This document shows, in pieces, positions 1-10,100 of a stretch of DNA of 32,628 nucleotides. This DNA comes from Sphingobacteriales bacterium (lineage in GTDB: Bacteria; Bacteroidota; Bacteroidia; Sphingobacteriales; Sphingobacteriaceae): the NCBI GenBank assembly GCA_015655115.1, contig JAATFQ010000011.1, positions 1 through 32,628 on the forward strand, in the 5' to 3' direction. Within the stretch, counting starts at the first letter, position 1. The number at the start of each line of letters is the position of its first letter. The translations under genes and the position numbers were made by a program. Below the pieces are notes generated by a model. It ran no database searches, was not told where the DNA came from, and saw only the letters and a list, made by a program, of their open reading frames with translations.

Positions 1-1174
1 GTATACAACAGGATCGGCATATGGAGGTAGCATAACTTATCTGAACAGTTTGTACAGTGATGAACTGACGAATGTTAATTACCCGCAATATGAAGCTGAC
101 GCATTGAATGCTGCAGATCAGAGTGCAGGAACAATTTGGAAGGAGTCATATGCTACCATCTATAAAGCAAATTTAATTATTGAAGGGGTCCAGTCATCTG
201 CTGCACTTTCTTCGATCGCTAAATCGCAGGCCACAGCTGAGGCGAAGTTCTTCCGCGCCTTTTGTCATTTTTATTTACTGAACCTTTTTGGAAATGTGCC
301 GTTGATAACGACCACTAACGCAGATGTAACAGCCATACAGCCGCAAACGTCGCCTGCCCTGGTATATCAGCAAATTATTGAAGACCTTACTTATGCTGCT
401 GCTAATTTGCCAGGCGACTACTCGCTGTCAGGTGGTGCCCGTGTAAGGGTGAATAAATATGCAGCGATAGCACTATTGGCAAGGACCTATCTTTATATGG
501 GGGACTATCAAAACGCCGAAACTCAGTCGGCCCTGGTTATTAACAGCAGCAATTATAGCATTTTAACCGATCTATCTAAGGTTTTTCTAGCCAATAATAA
601 TGAAGCCATATGGCAATACGATTCCAAAGTAGCAGGATATCCGGCTATTGCACAATATCTGGTGCCATCAGCAGGAGCACAGCCTCAATTTATACTAACC
701 AATCAATTGCTTAATTCATTTGAAAGCGGCGACAACCGCAAAACGGTGTGGATAAGCAATTCGGCCGGCTTTGCATACCCGTCAAAGTATTTCTCGTTGT
801 CTGGCGGACTTCAGTTTGACGTTGTGTTCAGACTTGCGGAACAATATCTGATCCGTTCAGAGGCACGGGCACAGTCGGGAAATATCACGGGCGCGCAGGC
901 CGATTTAGATGTGATCAGAAAAAGAGCAGGGCTATCCAACACGGTGGCGTCGGACAAAACTACGCTGCTTTTGGCGATTGAAAAGGAAAGACGTACAGAG
1001 CTTTTTTGTGAATGGGGACATCGTTTTCTCGACTTGAAACGTACAGGAAGGCTCGATCAGGTTCTTGGTGCAGCAAAACCCGGGATATGGAAGCCGACCG
1101 CTGCACAGTATCCGATACCTGCTGCAGAAATCAGTAAAAATAATAAGCTGTTACAAAATCCAGGATATAACTAA
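1..1174 (+). CDS. SusD/RagB-like outer-membrane nutrient-binding lipoprotein, 5'-truncated
   Basis: The reading frame is open from base 2 of the window, so the true start, signal peptide and lipobox lie upstream; the TTG at 50 is an internal codon. About 390 residues are visible. They match the SusD fold: an N-terminal stretch leading to NSLYSDELT, a TPR-like helical region with AEAKFFRAFCHFYLLNLFGNVPL, and the typical C-terminal run from RLAEQYLIRSEARA to a final NPGYN. SusD proteins are surface lipoproteins that cap a SusC TonB-dependent transporter and help capture oligosaccharides or peptides. The partner susC would be expected just upstream, outside the window. A TlpA-like gene follows after 5 bases, so the two are probably co-transcribed. 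The substrate cannot be told. It is a different system from the susD at 5278-7134; the two align only in general family features. Confidence 0.9.
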   Translation, partial: YTTGSAYGGSITYLNSLYSDELTNVNYPQYEADALNAADQSAGTIWKESYATIYKANLIIEGVQSSAALSSIAKSQATAEAKFFRAFCHFYLLNLFGNVPLITTTNADVTAIQPQTSPALVYQQIIEDLTYAAANLPGDYSLSGGARVRVNKYAAIALLARTYLYMGDYQNAETQSALVINSSNYSILTDLSKVFLANNNEAIWQYDSKVAGYPAIAQYLVPSAGAQPQFILTNQLLNSFESGDNRKTVWISNSAGFAYPSKYFSLSGGLQFDVVFRLAEQYLIRSEARAQSGNITGAQADLDVIRKRAGLSNTVASDKTTLLLAIEKERRTELFCEWGHRFLDLKRTGRLDQVLGAAKPGIWKPTAAQYPIPAAEISKNNKLLQNPGYN

Positions 1175-1179
1175 AGCAT

Positions 1180-2379
1180 ATGAAAAAGCGAAAGATGCCG
1201 TTATGCGGCCTGACTAAAGTTGTATTCCTTTATATGATATTTATGCTGCCCTTAACTAAAGTTATGGGGCAGCAATATTTAGCTGGCCGGTATACGATTA
1301 AAATGAACCTGAACCAGGTTAAAGGCCATCCTCAAAAAATATACTTTTGGTATGATGGCTTTGTGAAAGGCGAGAAGACTACCTACCAAGATAGCGCAAC
1401 AGTAAAAAACAACTTCGTTGAATTTACCGGGGTAATTAATGAGCCTCATGAAGCATACTTAAGTTTAAAACCCAGGCTAGCCAAAACAAGGGTAAACGAA
1501 GGGGACCGGCTCCTTTTTTATCTCACACCCGGTCTGATAAAAATCAGCGCAGTGGATTCATTAGATACCTATACCCAAACAGGGGGGTATTTTATGGAGG
1601 ATTATAAGGCTTTTAAAAAAATAAAAAGTTTTTATGACCACAAAATTATTGCCTTAGCAGTAAAAGCGCAGCAATTAGACCGGCAGAAGGATTCTGTTGA
1701 ATACCAGCAGGTAACAGGGCAATTCAATACCACTGTAGATATATATGCCAATGATGTATGCAGAAACTGGGCTATTCAGCATCCTGCATCACCAGTATCT
1801 TTATTGCCACTGAGATGGTATGGAGGAAGTGTTATAAATAATCCCAAAGGTGTTGATTCGGTATACAATGGTCTGAGTGCTGATATTAAAACCTTACCCT
1901 CAGCTGTCGACTTAAAACGGCGGGTGGATAATGTTATGAGATCAGCAATAGGCAACAAAGCGCCTTTATTCACCATGCCCGATACGGCGGGGAAACTGAT
2001 ATCCCTGGTTTCCTATCGCGGTAAATATGTGCTGCTGGATTTTTGGGCCAGCTGGTGTGCGCCATGCCGCAGGGAAAACCCTAATGTTATTGCCAATTTC
2101 AATACCTATCGCCTGCATAATTTTCAGGTTGTCAGCGTATCATTAGATAGCAAAATCGGGGAAAAAGCGTGGTTAAAGGCTATTCGCACTGATGGGCTCG
2201 GGCAATGGCCTAACCTTTCTGATTTAAAAGGGTTTAATAACGCAGCTGCACTAAGTTACGGAGTCCAGGCAGTGCCTCAGAACTTTTTAATTGACCCTGA
2301 TGGTAAAATTATTGGTAAGAACCTCTTTGGATCTGAACTGACCAAAAAGCTACAGGAGATACTGATTACCAATAAATGA
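1180..2379 (+). CDS. Secreted TlpA/thioredoxin-like thiol-disulfide oxidoreductase with N-terminal DUF4369-like domain
   Basis: A 399-residue protein. A basic N-terminus followed by a hydrophobic stretch (about residues 13-30, ending near MGQQ) looks like a signal peptide, so it should act in the periplasm or at the outer membrane. Residues about 33-130 resemble the DUF4369 beta-rich domain often fused to TlpA in Bacteroidota. Residues about 255-399 are a thioredoxin fold: LLDFWASWCAPCRREN with redox cysteines C293 and C296, and a cis-proline at P366 in AVPQNFLID. The family reduces or exchanges disulfides in exported proteins. The gene begins 5 bases after the SusD stop, and SusCD-TlpA arrangements are common in Pedobacter relatives. 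A role in maturing the outer-membrane complex or its cargo is inference. Confidence 0.9.
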   Translation: MKKRKMPLCGLTKVVFLYMIFMLPLTKVMGQQYLAGRYTIKMNLNQVKGHPQKIYFWYDGFVKGEKTTYQDSATVKNNFVEFTGVINEPHEAYLSLKPRLAKTRVNEGDRLLFYLTPGLIKISAVDSLDTYTQTGGYFMEDYKAFKKIKSFYDHKIIALAVKAQQLDRQKDSVEYQQVTGQFNTTVDIYANDVCRNWAIQHPASPVSLLPLRWYGGSVINNPKGVDSVYNGLSADIKTLPSAVDLKRRVDNVMRSAIGNKAPLFTMPDTAGKLISLVSYRGKYVLLDFWASWCAPCRRENPNVIANFNTYRLHNFQVVSVSLDSKIGEKAWLKAIRTDGLGQWPNLSDLKGFNNAAALSYGVQAVPQNFLIDPDGKIIGKNLFGSELTKKLQEILITNK

Positions 2380-2574
2380 TATATACCCTTATTAATGGCA
2401 AATGAAACTATCGATTGTCTATTGTGTTCGATAAGTAGTGTTGGCTGCCCGAAGCAAACTGTTTTTAGAAGTTTTTGTCCTTATTATCACCAAAATATTT
2501 TTATCCAAAACTGAATTTGGCTTGGCTGAAACAAGAAGTAAATCGGCAGGCAGGTTGCCAGGAGATATAAATAC

Positions 2575-2610
2575 AACATGGGTTTCGCCTTGTAAAGCGA
2601 AACCCATGTT
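2575..2610. terminator. Perfect 14-bp hairpin between convergent units
   Basis: The left arm AACATGGGTTTCGC (2575-2588) and right arm GCGAAACCCATGTT (2597-2610) are perfectly complementary around an 8-base loop. It lies 195 bp after the TlpA-like gene and 44 bp past the end of the GH31 frame, so it probably ends transcription from both sides, mainly the - strand operon. There is no strong T-run on either flank; the - strand continues with the moderately U-rich GTATTTATATC. The rest of 2380-2654 shows no credible gene. Confidence 0.6.
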
Positions 2611-2654
2611 AAACAGTAAATTTAGTTGTCTGATAAGTTGAAATTAAAATAGCA

Positions 2655-4055
2655 TCAGTTTACCTGTTCATATTGAAGGCGCTTTATCAGTTTGCTTTGA
2701 TTGCTGTCTCCAATTGATTTTATGCCTTTAATAGCTTCCGGTAACTTTTTATAGTTTTCATTGAACCGTTCTATCAAAGATTCGAACTTTTCGGGATAAT
2801 ACTCAAGTGACCGGTTTGTTTCCTCTGTTTTACCCAGCACTTCAGGAAGATAAATCCCATTGTCAAGGCTTTTTAGTTCGGAAGCAACTTCAGACAGTCT
2901 CTTGAACTTTTCTACCAATCCGCTATTGATATCTATGCCTTTACCTTTTTTATAGGAAATTTTTATTTGTATAGCTTTTTTGGCATCGACCTGTGGAAGG
3001 GCTATATTCAGACTTAGCTCTTTCCCATTATAATTCCAGCTGCCCGGTGTGGTGTAGCGGTTCAATGGAAGTAATGTGCCATTTACGAGGATATTCACTG
3101 GAATAGCCGAGCCATATAGTTTCAAATTATACCGTCTTTTTAAAGGCTTATCCTTGTAAGTACCTTCGGTAGGAGAAATGGTGATGAGGGTTTCATTGCC
3201 GCTCATATTTGATCTTACTTTTGTTACCGCGTGATATTTCTCAAATATCTTATCGTTCCCATTATCTTCGTAAATGTCGAAAGCACCGGATCCACCCGGA
3301 TAAATAGCCAGGGTAAGGTTATCCGGATTTTGATCCAGGTCATTGACTTTCTCGTCGTACATTGGGATAATGGATCCTGCTTTAACATAAATTGGGTACT
3401 CGTCTATGCTGAAGTCTCTTTCGTACTCACTGCCGCCTTTCAATAGCGTTCCAGTGTGCCATTCAAACCAGTCATTACCAGAAGGAAGCCATACTTTTAC
3501 TTTCGAGTAACCGTCTTTAGAAGGCGTGCCGATAGGAGAGATCAGCATATTATCACCAAACATATACTGACGGTTAAATGAATAAGCGCGGTTATCCGTA
3601 GCATAATCATAATACATAGGTCTGCATAGCGCTATTGCATCAGTATTAGTTTTCCTGGACATGGTGTAGATGTAAGGAACGAGTGTATACCTTAACCTGA
3701 TGGCATTAGTGAGTGCCGAAAAATAGGGTTCTTTATAGTTCCAGAATTCCTTCTTAATATTTCCATTTTTAGTAGAATGGGTACGTAAAATAGGGCTGAA
3801 TACTCCGTATTGAAGCCATCTGGTATAGAGTTCGGGGTCCATAGTACTATCACCGTGATTCATCTGGTGGCCGCCTATATCATGGCTCCAATAAGTATAA
3901 AGAACATTCGAGGCGGTATTAGTAAAGTAGGGCTGATATTCAAGCGAGTTCCAGGAAATAAAAGTGTCTCCGGAAAATCCGATCTGATACCTGTGGTTTC
4001 CCATACCGCCCCAACGGTGATAGAGGAGAGGCCGCGTTTCCCTGTTGCGCTGCAT
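2655..4055 (-). CDS. C-terminal part of the interrupted GH31 enzyme
   Basis: From the ATG at 4055 this frame gives 466 residues. It has the end of the barrel with the acid/base aspartate in IGFSGDTF (residue 30 of this piece), the substrate-binding YWSHDIGGHQ motif, and the C-terminal beta-sandwich. A DUF5110 domain follows (IYPGGSGAFDIYEDNGNDK), then a charged helical tail of about 95 residues (from about KGKGIDINSG to QYEQVN) beyond the usual family end. As an independent product it would lack both the nucleophile and a signal peptide, so the ATG is probably just an internal methionine. Its preservation without further stops suggests the lesion is recent or not real. Confidence 0.75.
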   Translation of the reverse strand: MQRNRETRPLLYHRWGGMGNHRYQIGFSGDTFISWNSLEYQPYFTNTASNVLYTYWSHDIGGHQMNHGDSTMDPELYTRWLQYGVFSPILRTHSTKNGNIKKEFWNYKEPYFSALTNAIRLRYTLVPYIYTMSRKTNTDAIALCRPMYYDYATDNRAYSFNRQYMFGDNMLISPIGTPSKDGYSKVKVWLPSGNDWFEWHTGTLLKGGSEYERDFSIDEYPIYVKAGSIIPMYDEKVNDLDQNPDNLTLAIYPGGSGAFDIYEDNGNDKIFEKYHAVTKVRSNMSGNETLITISPTEGTYKDKPLKRRYNLKLYGSAIPVNILVNGTLLPLNRYTTPGSWNYNGKELSLNIALPQVDAKKAIQIKISYKKGKGIDINSGLVEKFKRLSEVASELKSLDNGIYLPEVLGKTEETNRSLEYYPEKFESLIERFNENYKKLPEAIKGIKSIGDSNQSKLIKRLQYEQVN

Positions 4056-4163
4056 ATTGGTGTAAAAAACATAATTTAGCCACCACGTATTACTGAGATT
4101 GGTAATCGTTTTATCATTAGGCCATTGCTGCCAGTCGAGCCACCAGAAATCAATCCCGCTTTT

Positions 4164-5246
4164 TTACATTGGCCGTAGGATAACATCAAATAACGAGCTC
4201 ATATATTTTTTATCCGACACGCTGAAAGGCACCGGTTTTCGTCCTGTTGTATCGAAGTTAACGCTTTTAGCAAACTGACCATACAGATCTTCGTGAGCCC
4301 CGACACCGTCTGCAGGGTGCAGGTTAAGGGTTGTTTTTAAGTGTGATTTATTGCTCCAGTCCAGAAACCCTGCAGGATCAGCAAAGAGACTGCGGTTCCA
4401 TGACCAGCCCGTCCAGCCCTGTCTATGCCAGTCCATATCCACTACTAACACGTCAGTTGGTATATTCATTCGTTTCAGGTAAGATACCAGGTCGCGCATT
4501 TCATTTTCAGAATAACTCCAATAGCGGGACCACCAGTAACCAAATGCATATCTGGGAATCATGGGCACCTTTCCTGCAACAAGTGTAAAATCATACAAAG
4601 CCGCTTTATAATTAGTACCATATCCAAGGAAATACCAATCCTGGCCGCTGCGCTCCTTTTTAAATGCCCAGGGCCATGAACTGTTGTCGAACCGTACGGA
4701 AGAGGAATCATTGAGAAAATACCAGCCATCTCTTGCCAGGATACCGTCTTCTAACTTGATTTTACGGTTTTCATGTCTGCTATAATCACCGTCTGCACCA
4801 TCCAGTGTACGCATAGTGCCGCCCAGGTTTTGTTTTTGCTGCTTTCCGGGGTGCCAGCTCACAGTATCTGATTTAAGATATTTGATTGTAAGGTTTTCGG
4901 CGTTAAATGATCCAGAGCCGAGTTTATAGGTCAATTCAAGTTCACCTGTGTTGATGATCAGACAGCCATCCTTTTTTTGGGAGGTTAATGAGGGTACCTT
5001 TAACTTTCTGTTCACAATCACAAATGACGCATGGTCATCAAAGGATCGGTCCGCTGCCCATTCCATTCTAAGCAGGCGAGGGGTAAGGATAGTGAACCGG
5101 GCATTTTCAGCAGTTACTATCGCTTTTTTATCAGCCTGCAACTGAGTAGGGTCTTGAGCATGCACAGATTGCAGGAAAATGAATAAAGAAGATAGGGCTA
5201 GGAAACCAGTTTTTAAGCGCTTTTTGTAAAGAGAAGGATAGATCAT
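4164..5246 (-). CDS. N-terminal part of the interrupted GH31 enzyme
   Basis: These 360 codons encode a signal peptide (about residues 1-31, ending SVHAQ), the N-terminal galactose-mutarotase-like beta-sandwich of GH31 (about 40-210) and the first strands of the catalytic (beta/alpha)8 barrel. The barrel part includes RYAFGYWWSRYWSYSENEM and DVLVVDMDWHRQGWTGWSWN, the region that shapes the -1 subsite. It ends at the premature TAA before the nucleophile. If translated alone it would be an exported fragment with no active site. The start is well placed: the ATG at 5246 gives a clean signal peptide 31 bp after the upstream susD. Confidence 0.8.
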   Translation of the reverse strand: MIYPSLYKKRLKTGFLALSSLFIFLQSVHAQDPTQLQADKKAIVTAENARFTILTPRLLRMEWAADRSFDDHASFVIVNRKLKVPSLTSQKKDGCLIINTGELELTYKLGSGSFNAENLTIKYLKSDTVSWHPGKQQKQNLGGTMRTLDGADGDYSRHENRKIKLEDGILARDGWYFLNDSSSVRFDNSSWPWAFKKERSGQDWYFLGYGTNYKAALYDFTLVAGKVPMIPRYAFGYWWSRYWSYSENEMRDLVSYLKRMNIPTDVLVVDMDWHRQGWTGWSWNRSLFADPAGFLDWSNKSHLKTTLNLHPADGVGAHEDLYGQFAKSVNFDTTGRKPVPFSVSDKKYMSSLFDVILRPM

Positions 5247-5277
5247 AATTTATTTTTAGTATGTAAGTATAACGTGA

Positions 5278-7134
5278 TTACCAGCCATAATTTTGTATAA
5301 GATTATGGTCCTTGTCAATTTCCGACTGGGGGACAGGCATCAGGTAATGTTTTTGTTGAAAGACCCTGTTTTGAATCACGACAGGTTTATAAAATACAGC
5401 AACACCAGCCTCTTCACTGTTTACATTGGCGACACCGCTGGCAGTTAATTCGGCAACGGAAGGCTTTGCATTAAGGACATGAACCGGGCTATTTTCTACA
5501 GTAGTACCTATCAGCCACCTTCTTATATCCCATATCCTGTGTGTTTCGAAAGTAAATTCTACCCGGTTTTCGTTCTGAATCCTTTTCCTCATGCCCTCTT
5601 GCGTCCTGTCGGCTGCAAGGATAGGCAAGGCCGGCATTTTAACCCGGTCCCTGACTTTGTTGATGTATTCATAAACCTGTTGATCGGGTGTGCCCAGATA
5701 CTCGTTCATGGCTTCTGCATAGATCAGGTATATTTCTGCCAGTCTGAAGACGGGAGAGTTTCTTTTGGCTGTTCCGGTGTTGGCGTTTCTGTCATATTCT
5801 GGCGAAAGGAATTTTCTGATATTATAGCCCCAGGGATTTGTTCCGCTTTTCCCGTTAGCCCATCCATCAGTTTTTCCGTTGCCATCTCCCCAGAAGGCAA
5901 ATTTTGTCGGGCGTTTCGTAGCATCATACCGCCATACATCGTACTGGAAGTAGATACTGGCATAAAACCTTGGATCTCTGTTTTTGTACATGTTGGAAAT
6001 ATTGGAAACTGTCTGATATTTTAATCCATCCCAAAGCTGCCCGTTCCATGTGCCACTGGTCTCATAGGTTGATCCCGATTCACTAATAGGATAGCCGTTG
6101 TTCATTTCATAAGAATCGACCAATTCCTGAAGAGGAGTAAATTTTCCGTTGCCTTTAAAAGGAGCACCATTCGGCAATAGGTCGCCATCAATGCCGGTGC
6201 TATTGCCTTTCATCCTCTGGAAAATAGATTCTGTATAATCGCGGTTATAAAACTGGGCGGCATAATTTTGAACCGGGTTGTCAGGAAAGGGGGAGTAAAG
6301 CGAGTAGGTGCCCAATTTGATGACATCCATCGCCGCATCGGCAGCTCTCTTCCACTTTTCCCTGTCGTAATTTTCAGCAAAGAGATGTTTACCGTCTTTA
6401 TTTTGGATACCTGCATACAGCTTGTTGCCATTAAACAAGGGGCTTGCTGCATATACTAAAGTGCGGGCTTTGAGGGCTAGCGCAGCTCCGCGGGTAGCCC
6501 TGCCGATTTGTGAAGCTTCCTGATTTGCAGGCAGCTGCTGTGCAATGTCATCGCATTCTGAAACAATAAAGCTAACAATCTCATCGGCAGCGTTTCTTTC
6601 AATATTGCTGTTTGCAGCCTCATTAAGGTCGATACTTGCCGCTGAGGTGAGCAGGGGAACAGCGCCAAACCGTTTAAAAAGTTCAAAGTAAAACATGGCA
6701 CGCAAAAAGCGCGCTTCAGCCTTATACCGGGGAACCCAGGTTTTATAATAATCACTACGGTCCAGAGGTATCGGAACATTGCCGATTCTATCAATAAATA
6801 TATTAGCTCTGCGAATATCCTGATATCTGCCACTCCAGTTTCCCAGCGGGTTATCTGTAGGACTCCATGTTCCTAAGTTAAACTTGTACGCATCAATGGC
6901 TCCGCCATTATCCGTCCAATGGTGATAACACTCATCGGTATACGCCATGGCGTCGTTGGCCATTTCGTCTGGAAGGGCATTATAGAGGCGGGCCAGGGCC
7001 TGTTCTGTGAGGTTGATATTTTTGAACACATCGTCATCCGTCACATATTCATCAGGGACTACATCGAGGTATTTTTTGCAGGACCCTGTTACTAACAAGA
7101 TGCCGCAAAATAGAAACATAAAAATTCTTTTCAT
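5278..7134 (-). CDS. SusD/RagB-like surface glycan-binding lipoprotein
   Basis: 618 residues from the ATG at 7134 (MKRIFMFLFCGILLVTGSC), which gives a clean lipoprotein signal with lipobox VTGSC and lipidated C19. A longer frame from 7161 overlaps the susC stop and adds nine residues before the signal; the start at 7134 is preferred because AAAGAAG lies just before it. The mature protein has SusD hallmarks: KKYLDVVPDEYVTDDDVF, WSGRYQDIRRANIFIDRI, AEARFLRAMFYFELFKRFGAVPL, and a C-terminal end MPVPQSEIDKDHNLIQNYGW. It should sit on the cell surface as the lid of the SusC transporter encoded just upstream. The susC stop and this start are 13 bp apart, consistent with one transcript. Length is in the upper range for the family. 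Substrate is unknown. Confidence 0.95.
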   Translation of the reverse strand: MKRIFMFLFCGILLVTGSCKKYLDVVPDEYVTDDDVFKNINLTEQALARLYNALPDEMANDAMAYTDECYHHWTDNGGAIDAYKFNLGTWSPTDNPLGNWSGRYQDIRRANIFIDRIGNVPIPLDRSDYYKTWVPRYKAEARFLRAMFYFELFKRFGAVPLLTSAASIDLNEAANSNIERNAADEIVSFIVSECDDIAQQLPANQEASQIGRATRGAALALKARTLVYAASPLFNGNKLYAGIQNKDGKHLFAENYDREKWKRAADAAMDVIKLGTYSLYSPFPDNPVQNYAAQFYNRDYTESIFQRMKGNSTGIDGDLLPNGAPFKGNGKFTPLQELVDSYEMNNGYPISESGSTYETSGTWNGQLWDGLKYQTVSNISNMYKNRDPRFYASIYFQYDVWRYDATKRPTKFAFWGDGNGKTDGWANGKSGTNPWGYNIRKFLSPEYDRNANTGTAKRNSPVFRLAEIYLIYAEAMNEYLGTPDQQVYEYINKVRDRVKMPALPILAADRTQEGMRKRIQNENRVEFTFETHRIWDIRRWLIGTTVENSPVHVLNAKPSVAELTASGVANVNSEEAGVAVFYKPVVIQNRVFQQKHYLMPVPQSEIDKDHNLIQNYGW

Positions 7135-7147
7135 CTTCTTTATTATA

Positions 7148-10100
7148 TTATAAAGTAACATTTAAACCAAAATTGATCAGCTTCTGCTGCGGGTAACTTC
7201 CGAAGCCATCAGGTATTTCCGGATCATATATCTTAAATTTATCCCATGTAAACAGGTTTGTGCCTGTTGCAAATATTCTCAGCTTTGTGATGTTTAGCTT
7301 TTTCAGAACAGCCTCGGAAATGGAATATCCAATTTCGACATTCTTCAGGCGTAGATAGTCGGAAGAACGGAGCCAGAATGTTGAGGTCTGATTATTATTG
7401 ATATTGTCTGAAGAGGAGATTCTTGGGTACTTAGCATCAAGGTGATCAGGTGTCCAATAATTATCTTTATAGTCGGCCAATACAGAGCTTCTGGTTGCGA
7501 AAGCCCAGGCAGAGCTTCCTGTTAACCAGTTTTTGCCCCCCAGAGCTCCCTGGAACAGGACATTACAGTCAAATGATCTGAACGAATAGCCCAATGTAAA
7601 GCCTAGCATTGATTTTGGCCTTAGCACATCACCGATATATCCCCTGTCCTGCGAATTGATGATCCCATCTCCATTTCTGTCGAGATACTTAATGTCTCCG
7701 GGCTTAATAGTGCCATAACCTGCCTGTGAGGGGCTTTTATTAATATCATCCTGATCTTTAAATAGTCCTAATGCTTTGAATCCATAGGCTTCATATATCT
7801 GAGTTCCTTTTAATCCCTGGTAAGCCAGGGTATATTCCGGCTCTGCCGCATAAATGATTTTGTTTTTGGCGTAAGAATAGTTAGCCCTCAGGAAAAGATG
7901 ATGTTCATTAATTGCTTTACGCCACGTAAGTTCCATCTCAAAGCCCTTATTGTCTACAATACCGGCATTCACCAGCGGAAGGGTCTCAATACCTAACACA
8001 TCTGGGATGGTCTTTGCATTCGACAGGATTTTGGTACGGTGTTCCTGGAAAACATCAGTTGTAAAGGTCAGTGCATTATTAAACAGGCCCAGATCAAATC
8101 CTATGTTTGTTTTTCTGGCGCGTTCCCAGGTGAGGAACTGGTTGCCTACTAAGTTTTCCTGTGCACTGCCATAGCCGTTGCCATCAGCGTCAGTCCCGAA
8201 TTGGTAGCCATGGTCACCATTTGTGTTCCACGAACTGATATACGGAAAGCGGTTAGCACTGTTATCTACCCCTACAGTACCAAAAGATCCCCTGAATTTG
8301 AGCATGTTTACTGTTTTAGACGCTTTTAGGAAGCCCTCATTAGATACAACCCATGCCACAGAACCTGCCGGGAAGAAGCCCATTCTCCTTCCAATCTTGA
8401 AATTCTCTGACCCATTGTAACCGGCGTCGAATTCTACCACATATTTACTGTCATACGTGTAATTAAACCGGCCAACAACACCCAATTGTTTATAGGGCAA
8501 TGCTGCAACACCGCCATTTTCTGTGGTAGTTGAGCGGAAGTCCTGAGACTGGTTGTACCTGACCATACCAGAAACCTGGTGTTTATTGGCAAATGTACGG
8601 TCGTAGTTAAGGTAACCTTCAAAAGTTGATTTCCTGCTTGCGTTTGTATTTAAGGCAAATTCCAGTTGCTCATCTCCGGTAGACATTTCTTCATACGTCC
8701 CTTTAGTTAAATCCGGCTCATTTTCATTGATGGTATATTTATAAGTCGAATAGTTTCTTTTCCTTTTGATATCCCTGAAGCTTTGGGCATCAAAGGCAAA
8801 ACGGGTCCTAACACTTAGTCCTTCGGTTATAAAAGGTAATTTCAGACGAAAGCCGACTATTGCACTCATTGTATTCTCAAATTGTCGTGAATAGCCATAT
8901 TGAGTTAGCCGTCCGTATGGACTGGAAGGCGAATTACGCTCTTGGGGAATAGAACCATTTGGATTGGTCAAAGGATACAGCCATGCAGGCGTAACCCTCA
9001 GCTCCTCCCAGAAGCTCGAAGCTGATTCATTGGGATAATTACGATCCCGCACTACATCACTCAGATTCAATTCCATACTAAGGTCCTTGGTGATGTCAAT
9101 ATCAATATTGCTTCTGAAGTTGTATTTATTCAATGTAGCCTGGATATTATAGTCGCTCAAATCTTCATATTTATATAATCCACCCTGGTTTAAGTAGGTC
9201 ATGGAAACAAAATACCGTGTGGTGGGTGTTCCTCCGCTTACATTAAGATTGGTCTGGCTCATCAGTGAGCTGGGCTTTAACAGTTCTTTTTGCCAATTTG
9301 TGTTTGGATACAAATACTGATAAGTAGGGTTGGTGCGGTCCCTGAACTTGTTTAGATATTCATCAGTATATTGATTGGCATTTAATCCGTCATTGAGCAA
9401 TCCTTCCCGATAAAGCGTAAGGGCATCAAATGAATCGAGATATTCAGGTATCCGTGTAGGCCGCTGAACAGATACCTGAGAGGTAAGTGAAACTGTTGGT
9501 TTGCTTACTTTTCCACGTTTAGTTGTTACCAGAATTACGCCATTGGCGCCTTTCATCCCATATACGGCAGTAGCTGCCGCATCTTTGAGTATGGTGACAG
9601 ATTCAACCTCATTTGCATCTATCCGGTCGATCGCATTCTCTATACCGTCAACAAGCACAAGCGGACTCTGTCCGTTATAGGAACCAAATCCCCTGATGTA
9701 AAGAGCGGAGCCATCTGCTCCCGGTTCTCCACTTCCCTGAATGGATACTAATCCGGGAAGCCTGCCTGCAAGTGTATTAGTAAGACTGGCGGTAGGGGTA
9801 CTGGTTAATTCGGCCGTTGTTATAGAAGTGAGTGAACCGGTGATGTTCGTTTTCTTCTGGGTTCCGTAAGCGATCACAACTACCTCTTTCAGTGCAGCTA
9901 TATCCTGTAGAAGCCTTACCGCGATGAAGGTCCGGTTATTGGTAGCAATTTCCTTGCGGATGTATCCGACCAGACTAAAAACAAGTGTAGCGTTGTCTTC
10001 TGCTCTGATCCTAAAGTTTCCATTCTGATCTGTTGACACCCCTTTTCCTGTGATCCCTTTTATCATTATGGATACTCCGGGCAGTCCTACACCAGACGTG

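Larger units (their letters stand above)
2655..5246 (-). pseudogene. GH31 alpha-glycosidase gene interrupted by one in-frame TAA
   Basis: The two open halves (4164-5246 and 2655-4055) are in the same frame and joined by 36 sense codons (4163-4056) that read as family sequence: KSGIDFWWLDWQQW, then on to NTWWLNYVFYTN. The only defect is TAA at 4166-4164, between LFDVILRPM and KSGIDF. One base change from GAA, AAA or CAA would produce it. Whole length is 863 codons, normal for a secreted GH31 with DUF5110. The nucleophile should be D371 (WWLDW) and the acid/base D427 (GFSGD). The first ATG after the stop is at 4055, past the nucleophile, so neither fragment could be active alone. The gene follows susD by 31 bp and is the only hydrolase of this locus. 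A sequencing error or stop readthrough are alternatives to a real nonsense mutation. Confidence 0.88.

Noticed and set aside
2419..2641. Small genes on either strand in the gap after the TlpA-like gene
   Set aside because: The 62- and 67-residue products match nothing I recognise, overlap each other and span the hairpin.
4056..4163. Frameshift as the cause of the split GH31 gene
   Set aside because: Both halves are in the same frame and the 36 codons between them read as family sequence, so a single stop codon explains the break without any indel.
5479..6024. A 181-residue + strand frame
   Set aside because: It lies wholly antisense to the susD gene, whose frame is clearly coding; no start context or family features.
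6477..6833. A 118-residue - strand frame inside susD
   Set aside because: It is in another frame of a well-supported gene and has no recognisable features.
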